Source: CAZDQL01 sp964507325 (GTDB lineage Bacteria > Planctomycetota > UBA1135 > GCA-002686595). From it: DNA of 5,272 nt. A model generated the notes under the pieces. That model had not been told where the DNA came from. It made no database searches and worked only from the letters and a program-made list of their open reading frames with translations. The stretch covers positions 1 to 5,272 of the forward strand of contig CAZDQL010000181.1 in NCBI GenBank assembly GCA_964507325.1, in the 5' to 3' direction. Each line of letters starts with the position of its first letter. Within the stretch, counting starts at the first letter, position 1. Shown in pieces: positions 1 through 5,272 of this stretch. Both the position numbers and the translations under genes were made by a program.

Positions 1-1
1 G

Positions 2-769
2 CAGCGCCACTTCCTGGTGCACGAGCTGGTTCACGCGCTTCTGGACGAGGGCTGGAAGCCCCTGCCCGGCGTGCTCGAGGAGGGGATGGCCGACCTGCTG
101 GCGACCGAGCTCGTGCCCGAGGCCGCCCCGAGGGTCCGCGCGGCGCGGCTGCTTCGCACCGCGAGCTGGCTGGGCGACGGCCTGCCGGCTTCCGTGGTCC
201 TGCGCACGCAGGGCGATCCGCAGGGCCGTGGCCGGACGGTGCGCTGGGACCTCTCGGTCTCGGCTCCCGGCGGCCGAGGCTCCGAGCTCTCCGTCGAGGA
301 CGCGCTCGGCATCTCGACCGTCGAGCTGGCCTCCAGCGACGTCTCGGAGGAGACCGAGCAGGTCCTTCGCGGGCTCGGCTTCCTGCTCTGCGATCGCATC
401 GTGGAGCGGGGGGGCTACCCCGCCCTACGCGACCTCTGCCTGCGGGCTGCGCGCGAGGGGCGCTCCCGGGTGCCCCCGCGGTGGGTGCTCCAGGCCGCCG
501 GCATCGGCCCGGAGCGCGAGGCGCTGTCGCAGGCGCTGCGGGCTGCGTGGGTCGAGGTCGACCCGGCCGAGGTGGCCGCCCAGATCAGCGGCGACCTGGT
601 CTCGGTGCTCGGCGCACAGCTGCGCCGCCCGCCGAGCGCGGGCTCTCCGCAGGAGTGGCTGGCCACCCGCGACCCGCGCCTCGACCTGGGCGGTGGAAGC
701 CTTCGCCTGGCCGAGGTGGAGCCGGTGGTGCGAGCGATCGAGCGCGCCTGGGGCGCGGGCACCCGCTGA
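2..769 (+). CDS. HExxH zinc-metallopeptidase-like protein (peptidase MA-like), 5'-truncated by the window
   Basis: The open frame runs from the window edge (codon at 2-4) to TGA at 767-769, giving 255 visible residues. A GTG at 17-19 lies inside the conserved core, so it is not the start; the real start lies left of the window. Visible residues 7-11 read HELVH, the HExxH zinc motif (two His ligands plus catalytic Glu). Fifteen residues on comes LEEGMAD (residues 25-31), whose Glu-27 fits the third zinc ligand of gluzincin-type peptidases. The WKPLPGVLEEGMAD stretch resembles the W-x-x-EG-x-A-[DE] core of peptidase-MA/DUF1570-like proteins. The remaining ~220 residues are mixed helical and charged, without recognised motifs (for example FLLCDRIVERGGYPALRDL near 125-145), and could be the helical tail of the domain. 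Signal peptide and membrane anchor cannot be judged because the N-terminus is missing. The gene converges on the small gene at 832-1299, with 62 bp between stops. Peptidase activity is inferred from the motif; the substrate is unknown. Confidence 0.8.
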   Translation, partial: QRHFLVHELVHALLDEGWKPLPGVLEEGMADLLATELVPEAAPRVRAARLLRTASWLGDGLPASVVLRTQGDPQGRGRTVRWDLSVSAPGGRGSELSVEDALGISTVELASSDVSEETEQVLRGLGFLLCDRIVERGGYPALRDLCLRAAREGRSRVPPRWVLQAAGIGPEREALSQALRAAWVEVDPAEVAAQISGDLVSVLGAQLRRPPSAGSPQEWLATRDPRLDLGGGSLRLAEVEPVVRAIERAWGAGTR

Positions 770-787
770 GCCGCGATGGAAGAAGCG

Positions 788-815
788 CTCCCCGGGTGAG
801 CTCTCACCCGGGGAG
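788..815. terminator. Perfect inverted repeat between convergent genes, probable bidirectional terminator
   Basis: The arms CTCCCCGGGTGAG (788-800) and CTCACCCGGGGAG (803-815) are exact reverse complements around a 2-nt centre. A folded RNA would open the innermost pair to give a GC-rich 12-bp stem with a 4-nt loop. It lies 18 bp past the stop of the + strand peptidase-like gene and 16 bp past the stop of the - strand gene. On the - strand it is followed by a weakly pyrimidine-rich CGCTTCTTCC; on the + strand no T-run follows (TCGTCCGG). Position and stem strength support termination for both genes, more convincingly for the - strand one. The lack of a real U-tract lowers certainty. Confidence 0.7.
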
Positions 816-831
816 TCGTCCGGTGTCGGGA

Positions 832-1299
832 TCACCGGCAGTGGCAGCCCTTGACCGTTCTGTAGCGCCCCGGCACCCAGACCTGCTCGGTGCGCGTCGT
901 GTAGTACCCGGGCTCCTGCCACTCCCGCCAGTAGCCGGCTCGCTCGAGCACCTGGCAGGCCTGGCCGCCGAAGGAGTAGCGCGTGCGATACACCGGCGGT
1001 ACCCATTCGCGCCGTACGCGTCCGGGGATCCACACCTGTCGCTCGCGGCACTCGTAGCGTCCCGGGACCCACACCTGACGGGTCCAGCATCGGTGGGGAG
1101 CGTACCTCGGGCGGCCGTAGCGGTGCCCGCCATAGCGGTAGGAGAGCTGCGCGCCGCGGCTCGAGCAGTCGAGGGAGACGTGGCCGCGCCGGCCTTGCTT
1201 CCCGAAGGAGACGGACCAGTCCTGCGCTTGGGCAGCCGGGGCCGTGACCTGCATGGCGCCACTGAGGGCCAGGCTCATCAGGATCGTGCGCAGCAACAT
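832..1299 (-). CDS. Small exported protein with WVPGRY repeats
   Basis: A 155-residue protein starts at ATG (1297-1299) and ends at 832-834. The frame stays open further upstream, but this start is chosen because it has a Shine-Dalgarno AGAGGTG and begins a clear signal peptide: M-L-L-R, then a hydrophobic stretch, then cleavage expected after AQA (residue 25, before QDW). The mature protein is short, basic and rich in Tyr, Arg and Trp. It carries three copies of QVW[VI]PGR[YV] (residues 75-82, 88-95, 139-146), plus related EWVPPVYRTRY (98-108) and AGYWREWQEPGYY (121-133). Six cysteines (45, 71, 84, 115, 152, 154) could form disulfides outside the cytoplasm. Similar VWVPGHYE/RYE repeats occur in exported planctomycete proteins of unknown function, to my knowledge. 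No catalytic motif is visible. A role as a surface or periplasmic structural or binding protein is inference. It appears to be monocistronic, with its own promoter at 1406-1421. Confidence 0.85.
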   Translation of the reverse strand: MLLRTILMSLALSGAMQVTAPAAQAQDWSVSFGKQGRRGHVSLDCSSRGAQLSYRYGGHRYGRPRYAPHRCWTRQVWVPGRYECRERQVWIPGRVRREWVPPVYRTRYSFGGQACQVLERAGYWREWQEPGYYTTRTEQVWVPGRYRTVKGCHCR

Positions 1300-1305
1300 G
1301 ATGTT

Positions 1306-1312
1306 CACCTCT
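1306..1312 (-). promoter_or_regulatory. Ribosome binding site deciding the start of the WVPGRY-repeat gene
   Basis: On the - strand AGAGGTG precedes the ATG at 1297-1299 with a six-base spacer (AACATC). This selects the signal-peptide start over the longer in-frame extension, whose upstream part (Arg/Ala/Pro-rich) looks non-coding. Confidence 0.7.
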
Positions 1313-1405
1313 GCTTTGCTTTCGTGCCTTTTCGGTATGCGGCGGGGCTGGGCGTCCCTTCGCGTTCGCTGGAGCGGCTCGCCGGGGCGCGCCCGACGAC
1401 CGCAT

Positions 1406-1421
1406 TGCATACGCCGTGCCA
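1406..1421 (-). promoter_or_regulatory. Candidate sigma-54 (-24/-12) promoter of the WVPGRY-repeat gene
   Basis: The - strand reads TGGCACGGCGTATGCA. Compared with the sigma-54 consensus TGGCACG-N4-TTGCW, every defined base matches except the first T of the -12 element. The invariant GG (1420-1419) and GC (1408-1407) are separated by exactly 10 bp, and the preceding base is C as in YTGGCACG. The predicted transcription start is near 1395, giving a leader of about 95 nt. No equally good sigma-70-type pair was seen in 1300-1480. If real, transcription needs an AAA+ enhancer-binding protein; none is encoded in the window. Confidence 0.55.
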
Positions 1422-1451
1422 GAACGGGGCGGAAAGCCGCAAGCCGGGAAG

Positions 1452-1467
1452 GCGCAAGGTCTTGCGC
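1452..1467. repeat. Inverted repeat upstream of the sigma-54 site, candidate activator-binding site
   Basis: GCGCAAG (1452-1458) and CTTGCGC (1461-1467) are exact reverse complements around GT. The centre lies about 65 bp upstream of the predicted transcription start of the WVPGRY gene. Dyads of this size upstream of sigma-54 promoters often bind enhancer-binding proteins; that role is inference. It could also be a small RNA hairpin at the end of the upstream transcript. Confidence 0.4.
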
Positions 1468-1473
1468 ATGAAT

Positions 1474-1500
1474 CGCGCCATCGGGGAAACCGGTGGCGCG
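1474..1500. repeat. Long inverted repeat, terminator of the PqqB-like gene or second activator site
   Basis: Arms 1474-1484 and 1490-1500 pair over 11 positions around a GGAAA centre: CGCGCCA with TGGCGCG, then one non-Watson-Crick position (1481/1493), then CGG with CCG. That position is a U-G wobble in + strand RNA but a C-A mismatch in - strand RNA. It lies 61 bp beyond the stop of the - strand PqqB-like gene and about 92 bp upstream of the predicted sigma-54 start. No U-tract follows on the - strand (ATTCATGCGC), which weakens a terminator reading. Nearer the stop are only two short dyads (1504-1519 and 1544-1558, six pairs each). Confidence 0.4.
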
Positions 1501-1561
1501 CACGCGAGGGCGTCCTCGCAAGAGCCCGCTGTGTCCACCGGCGGCCGCCCGAGGCGGCGCC

Positions 1562-2521
1562 TCAGAGCTCCAGGCGCTCTCCCTCCTGGGCCAGGGCGAA
1601 GCCCGCGGCGCGGATCTCGCGCGCTGCCCGGCCATCCACCTCGAGCGCCGGGTTGGTGTGGTTCAGGTGAACGAAGCGCACCTTGGCCCGCTCGCTCGCC
1701 GGCAGGGGGGCGAGGCGCGCCATGCTCTCGACGATGAAGGGGTGTGGGATCTCGGCCATGGAGCGGCCCGGGATCTCGCCCTCGTCGTAGAAGGTCCCGT
1801 CCAGCCAGGCCGCGTCCACCTCGGCCAGGAGCTCCTCGATCGGCTTCTCCCAGCGCTCCCACTTGTCGATGTCCGAGATCCAGGCCAGGGTGTGGCGCGG
1901 TCCGCGGATGAGGAAGCCGATCGTCTCCGAGTACTCGTCGCGGTGGGGGACGCGGAAGGGCGTGACCGCGATGTCCTCCTCGAGCTGGACGGAGCGCCCC
2001 TCTTCGAGCGCTCGCAGCTCGATGTTCCCCAGGCTGACGAGCTGGCTCCAGGGACCGCTGGTCTCCAGGAGCTCGCGCATCCTCGGCATGGCGTACACCG
2101 GCACGGCGCGCGTGCCCATGATCTCGCGTCCCAGCTGGGCCAGCCCCAGGTAGTGGCCGACGTGAGCGTGGCTGAGCAGGATCCCGTCGAGGCCCGGTGC
2201 GGCCTCGCTCGGGGCGATCCGGTCCAGGGCGTGGAGCTGCTCGCGGAAATCGGGCGTCGCGTCGATCATCCACCGCCGGCCGGTTCGCGGATCGACCAGG
2301 GCCAGGCAGGAAGCGTGTCGCCTAAGAGCGGGATCACCCCATCGGCGGCGACAGCACTCGCGCCGGCAGCCCGCGTGGGGAGCGCCTCCGTCCTGGGCCA
2401 CACCCAGTACGACGGCGTAGGGTCCGGGAACCCGGCTCATCTCATCTCCTCCCGGCGCCGCGCAGGCGGTGGCCAGCGCGATGAGCGCGATCGCGCCCCC
2501 GGCTCGCTTGGCTGTGTGCAT
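1562..2521 (-). CDS. PqqB-like metallo-beta-lactamase-fold protein, putative lipoprotein
   Basis: This 319-residue protein begins with a lipoprotein-like signal: K5-R6, a hydrophobic stretch (residues 8-19), and a lipobox-like ATAC with Cys-20. The lipobox is imperfect, with Ala rather than Leu at -3. The mature part matches the PqqB-related branch of the MBL fold: LGVAQDGGAPHAGC (39-52) with Cys 52, 56 and 57; LSHAHVGHYLGLAQLG (116-131) at the metal site; VPHRDEYSETIGF (191-203); ISDIDKW (215-221); and FVHLNHTNP (283-291). Histidines 118, 120, 123 and 193 and Asp 217/219 are candidate metal ligands. The usual Asp of HxHxDH is Gly-122, as I recall for this branch, so the metal site may differ from classic two-zinc hydrolases. 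True PqqB acts in PQQ biosynthesis in the cytoplasm; an exported form without pqq genes nearby suggests another substrate. It lies 39 bp after the synthase-like gene and probably shares its transcript. The family call is firm; the reaction is unknown. Confidence 0.85.
   Translation of the reverse strand: MHTAKRAGGAIALIALATACAAPGGDEMSRVPGPYAVVLGVAQDGGAPHAGCRRECCRRRWGDPALRRHASCLALVDPRTGRRWMIDATPDFREQLHALDRIAPSEAAPGLDGILLSHAHVGHYLGLAQLGREIMGTRAVPVYAMPRMRELLETSGPWSQLVSLGNIELRALEEGRSVQLEEDIAVTPFRVPHRDEYSETIGFLIRGPRHTLAWISDIDKWERWEKPIEELLAEVDAAWLDGTFYDEGEIPGRSMAEIPHPFIVESMARLAPLPASERAKVRFVHLNHTNPALEVDGRAAREIRAAGFALAQEGERLEL
2446..2453 (-). promoter_or_regulatory. Strong internal ribosome binding site before Met-28 of the PqqB-like gene
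   Basis: The - strand reads GGGAGGAG, then ATGAG, then ATG (2438-2440, Met-28). This is a better Shine-Dalgarno than the one at the upstream start. Initiation here would give a 292-residue protein without the lipoprotein signal. The bases also encode Gly-Gly-Asp-Glu, so the match may be incidental. Confidence 0.35.
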
Positions 2522-2526
2522 CGGAT

Positions 2527-2530
2527 CTCC
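2527..2530 (-). promoter_or_regulatory. Ribosome binding site of the upstream start of the PqqB-like gene
   Basis: On the - strand GGAG sits five bases (ATCCG) before the ATG at 2519-2521. This start is preferred because it brings in a coherent lipoprotein-type signal sequence. Confidence 0.5.
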
Positions 2531-2560
2531 ATCGCGGGGGGCTCCGGCGGCTGGATGGCC

Positions 2561-5272
2561 TCAATCCCCTCCGCCTTCGGTCCTCCGCTGGTACTCGCGC
2601 CAGGTCTGGCGCGTCAGCTCGTTCAACGGGTCCAGCTCGAAGGCGCGGCGGGCGGCCTCGCCGGCCTCCTCGTCCATTCCCAGCCGGGCGTAGACGATCG
2701 CCAGGCTGGTCAGGGTGGTGGGTGATTCCGGCCAGCTGAGCAGGAGCTGCTCGAAGGTGAAGCGCGCCCTCTCCAGGACCTCGCGGCTGCCGAGCTGGTC
2801 GCCGCTCATGGCCAGCTCCCGGCCCACCCGCCACGCGCGCGCCGGATCCTCCTGCGCCAGCCAGCTGGCCATGATGTCGAACTCGAAGCGCTCTAGGCGC
2901 AGGTCCAGGCGCAGCTTGTCGGCCGCGAAGTCGGGGTCCTGGGGGTCGACGCTCAGGGCCAGCTCGACGATGTTCGAGGCGAGGACGGCCTGTCCATTCT
3001 GAAAGAGGAGCGTCCGCAAACGGCGCCAAGCATCGAGCTGCGCCGGACCGCAGCCCCACTGCCGCCAGGCGTCCTGGAGCCACTGGGCTCGGATGGCTTC
3101 GAACAGCGCCCGCCGCGCGCTCTGCTCGCTGACGCGCCGCGCTCCGAACAGCGAGAGGGGAGCGTCGAGCTCCAGCCGCATGTTGAGATCGGTGTTCACC
3201 ACACCCTCTTCGTCGCGGCCAATCAGATCGTCCAGCCCGGCCTGGTCCAGGAGCAGGTGCTCGAGCAGGATCGCGCGCACGTCGGTGCTGGCGAACCACC
3301 GCTCGAGGTCCCGCAGGACCGCCGGAGCGTCGTCCACCAGGGCCTGGGCGGCGTCCAGCCGCGCCGAGTCGGGGATCACCTCGCCGAGCGAGGCCACCAG
3401 CAGGGTGTCCAGATCCGAGACGCGGATCAGGGCGCATTGGGGGAAGACCGAGCGCAGGGTGCGCGCCGCGATCGCGTACTCGGCGGCGGTGATGTTCTGC
3501 AGGTGCATCCACTGGGCCAGCACACCGCCCGGGGCCAGGCGGGCGCGAGCGGCCTGGTAGAGCTCGAGCGTGTGCAGATTGGAGGTGCCGGCCATCCATG
3601 GATTCGAGGGCTCCGACAGGATCAGGTCGTAGAGCTCCTCGGTGCCCTGGACGTGGGCGCGGCCGTCGTCGAGGATCATCTTGAAGCGGGGCGACTCCTC
3701 GGGTCGGTGGTTGACGTCGTGGAAGTGGCGCGAGGCCTCGAAGACCGCCTCCTCGATCTCCAGGCAGGTCACGCGGGTGTCGGGGAACAGCAGGCTGGCC
3801 CCGGCCGTGGTTCCGCTGCCGAAGCCGATGACCAGCACCTCCCGGGCCTGGGGCGCCAGGAAGCGCGGCAGGTACGCCAACCCCAGCTGGGCCTTCATGT
3901 CCTCCCCGTCGGAGGCGTCGACCTTGCCGTTGACCCGCAGGCTGGTCCCGGCGGGGGTCTCCACCACCATCGCGTTGCAGGCGGCGCCCTCGGCGAAGGA
4001 GACCAGCTCGATCTCGTCGCGGATCCGCTCGAAGCCGGAGCGGCCGTACCCGTAGAGGTACATGCCGTAGTTGGTCAGCAGGGGATCGATCGAGTACCAG
4101 GGGACCAGGATCAGGAAGAGGGTCGCGCCCGCGGTCGCGAGCGGAGTCGAATTCTCCTCCCAGCGCGGCGAGGGGAAGAGCAGCACCAGCGCGGCGACGT
4201 ACAGGCCCAGTGCGATCGCGAAGCAGGTGCGGCTCCCCAGCGCCGGGAGGAGCACCAGGGTGGTGGCGATGGCCCCCAGGATGGAGCCGGCGGTGCTCCA
4301 GGCGTAGATCCCGCCCACCGTGCGGCCGGCCCGCTCGACGCCGCGTCGCGCCAGCTCCACCAGGGCCGGGAAGAGGGCGCCCATGGCGAGGGTCGGCACC
4401 AGCTCCAGCGCGGCGGTGACCCAGGCGCACAGGAGGGCGTCGAAGCCCGGCGAGGCGCGCAGTCCGCCCAGCTCGCCGACGACCTTCGCCAGGGAGGGCT
4501 CGAGGGCGCGGCCCAGGAGCGTGAAGACCGCGATGGCGAGCACGCAGGCCGGGATGGCCGCCCGCAGATGGCCGCGTCCCGAGAGGAACACGCGGAAGAG
4601 GAGGCTGCCCAGGCCGATGCCGAGGATGAAGACCGCCAGCATGGCGGCGAAGGCGTAGGTCGTGCCGCCCAGGAGGACCGCCAGCTCGCGTCCCCACAGC
4701 ATCTGCAGCGAGATCGATCCGCAGCCGATGAGGGCCGAGGCCGCCAGGATGGAGAGCATGGACCGCGTTCCCTCGGGCTCGGGCGCGCGCGTCTCCTCGG
4801 CAGGGGGCTCCTGGGACTCCTCCTCGGGCGACGCCCTCGCGGCCCGCCCCATCCCGCGCGCCAGGGCGAAGGCCGCCGCTGCGATGAGCAGGTTGAGCGC
4901 AGCGGTGATCCCGTTGGTGAGGGACAGGCCCAGGGCGGGGAGCAGGTGGAAGCCCGTCAGGTAGCAGCCCGCCGCTCCGCCCAGGGCGTTGAGGGCGTAC
5001 AGCCAGGCGGTCGAGCGCCCCGGTCCGCCCATCTCGAGGGCGCACTGTCGGACCAGGAGCGGCAGGGTGGCGCCCATCAGCATGCAGGGGGGGCCGATCA
5101 CCGCGAAGCTCAGGCCCGTGCGCACCAGGGCGTGCTTCAGGGGCTCTCCAGCGAGCTGTGGATAAAGCTCGGCGGCGACGCCCGCCAGCCACTTCAGCTC
5201 GAGGGGGATCAGGAGGGCCAGCAGGGCGATCGCGGCCTCGCAGACCGCGTACCCCAGGATGGGCCGCCGCAT
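2561..5272 (-). CDS. Fused multi-pass membrane / spermidine-synthase-like / TPR protein, N-terminus beyond the window
   Basis: At least 903 residues are visible. The ATG at the window edge is probably internal, because family members usually have two more membrane segments before this RRPxLGYAxxE-like point. About 11 hydrophobic segments lie within residues 5-392, split by an acidic, Pro-rich linker (147-170). The segment after it (GSISLQMLWGRELAVLLGG, 185-203) resembles the usual family N-terminus, implying two related membrane halves. A SpeE-like domain spans about 395-630: NGKVDAS (448-454), SAM-site VLVIGFGSGTTAG (479-491), acidic LEIEEA (504-509), ILDDGRAHV (533-541), YDLILSEPSNPWMAG (548-562). 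SpeE enzymes have D-S-S-D-P-like residues where this has SEPSNP, so polyamine synthesis should not be assumed. Residues ~630-840 are helical. A TPR-like repeat (PTTLTSLAIVYARLGMDEEA, 851-870, continuing to 882) ends the protein. Such fusions are commonly annotated 'fused MFS/spermidine synthase'; substrate unknown. Probably first gene of an operon with the PqqB-like gene. Confidence 0.85.
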   Translation of the reverse strand: MRRPILGYAVCEAAIALLALLIPLELKWLAGVAAELYPQLAGEPLKHALVRTGLSFAVIGPPCMLMGATLPLLVRQCALEMGGPGRSTAWLYALNALGGAAGCYLTGFHLLPALGLSLTNGITAALNLLIAAAAFALARGMGRAARASPEEESQEPPAEETRAPEPEGTRSMLSILAASALIGCGSISLQMLWGRELAVLLGGTTYAFAAMLAVFILGIGLGSLLFRVFLSGRGHLRAAIPACVLAIAVFTLLGRALEPSLAKVVGELGGLRASPGFDALLCAWVTAALELVPTLAMGALFPALVELARRGVERAGRTVGGIYAWSTAGSILGAIATTLVLLPALGSRTCFAIALGLYVAALVLLFPSPRWEENSTPLATAGATLFLILVPWYSIDPLLTNYGMYLYGYGRSGFERIRDEIELVSFAEGAACNAMVVETPAGTSLRVNGKVDASDGEDMKAQLGLAYLPRFLAPQAREVLVIGFGSGTTAGASLLFPDTRVTCLEIEEAVFEASRHFHDVNHRPEESPRFKMILDDGRAHVQGTEELYDLILSEPSNPWMAGTSNLHTLELYQAARARLAPGGVLAQWMHLQNITAAEYAIAARTLRSVFPQCALIRVSDLDTLLVASLGEVIPDSARLDAAQALVDDAPAVLRDLERWFASTDVRAILLEHLLLDQAGLDDLIGRDEEGVVNTDLNMRLELDAPLSLFGARRVSEQSARRALFEAIRAQWLQDAWRQWGCGPAQLDAWRRLRTLLFQNGQAVLASNIVELALSVDPQDPDFAADKLRLDLRLERFEFDIMASWLAQEDPARAWRVGRELAMSGDQLGSREVLERARFTFEQLLLSWPESPTTLTSLAIVYARLGMDEEAGEAARRAFELDPLNELTRQTWREYQRRTEGGGD

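Noticed and set aside
17..19. GTG as the start of the peptidase-like gene
   Set aside because: It falls one codon before the HELVH zinc motif, with no ribosome binding site visible and an open frame to the window edge; the gene is truncated, not short.
425..1405. A 326-codon open frame on the - strand spanning the convergent region
   Set aside because: It crosses the terminator palindrome and overlaps both supported genes. Its composition is Arg/Ala/Pro-rich with no recognisable domain.
1544..1558. Six-pair hairpin (GCCGCC/GGCGGC) just after the PqqB-like stop as its terminator
   Set aside because: Short stem, three-base loop, no U-tract, and such GC-only dyads are expected by chance at this base composition.
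1300..1635. N-terminal extension of the WVPGRY-repeat gene up to 1635
   Set aside because: The added 112 residues are low-complexity, overlap the end of the PqqB-like gene and the sigma-54 site, and would bury the signal peptide. The ATG at 1297-1299 has a good ribosome binding site.
481..1737. A 418-codon open frame on the + strand across three other features
   Set aside because: It is antisense to the WVPGRY gene and to the end of the PqqB-like gene and out of frame with the peptidase-like gene; no motifs and GC-driven composition.
1493..2725. A 410-codon open frame on the + strand antisense to the PqqB-like gene
   Set aside because: It mirrors the codon structure of the opposite strand, where conserved MBL-fold motifs show the real frame.
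2442..5192. A 916-codon open frame on the - strand overlapping almost the whole SpeE-like gene
   Set aside because: It is composed of Arg/Gly/Pro/Ala-rich low-complexity sequence with no motifs, typical of a stop-poor alternative frame in high-GC DNA. The other - strand frame has clear SAM-binding, membrane and TPR features.
1..5272. Mobile element, CRISPR array, tRNA/rRNA or anti-phage system
   Set aside because: No regularly spaced direct repeats, transposase, integrase, nuclease or structured-RNA signature was seen on either strand; the only repeats are the short ones inside the WVPGRY gene and the dyads listed.

Overview
The window is GC-rich (roughly two thirds or more G+C by eye), chromosomal-looking bacterial DNA with four protein genes and no RNA genes, mobile elements or CRISPR. 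Gene content suggests Planctomycetota or another high-GC phylum with many sigma-54 promoters and large secretomes (Myxococcota or Acidobacteriota are alternatives). The clues are a small exported protein with WVPGRY repeats, a peptidase-MA-like HExxH protein, a fused membrane/spermidine-synthase-like/TPR protein, and a PqqB-like lipoprotein. This placement is inference from gene families; no marker gene is present.

Layout: (i) 2-769 (+) is the 3' part of a zinc-metallopeptidase-like gene whose 5' end lies left of the window. (ii) 788-815 is a perfect 13-bp-arm inverted repeat between two convergent genes, best read as a shared terminator. (iii) 832-1299 (-) encodes a 155-residue exported WVPGRY-repeat protein. 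(iv) 1300-1561 is non-coding. It holds a near-consensus sigma-54 (-24/-12) promoter for that small gene and, upstream of it, two inverted repeats that could be activator sites or the terminator of the next gene. (v) 1562-2521 (-) encodes a PqqB-like metallo-beta-lactamase-fold protein with a lipoprotein signal. (vi) 2561-5272 (-) encodes a membrane protein fused to a spermidine-synthase-like methyltransferase-fold domain and a C-terminal TPR; its N-terminus lies right of the window.

The last two genes are 39 bp apart on the same strand and are probably co-transcribed, the synthase-like gene first. One is a membrane-anchored SAM/aminopropyl-transferase-fold protein and the other a putative lipid-anchored MBL-fold enzyme, so they may act at the same membrane. 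No pathway can be named from the window alone. The WVPGRY gene looks like a separate transcription unit with its own promoter. No defence system, prophage or integrated element was seen. The most interesting signals are the sigma-54 promoter with upstream palindromes driving a repeat-protein gene, and the PqqB-like protein with an altered metal motif and two plausible starts.
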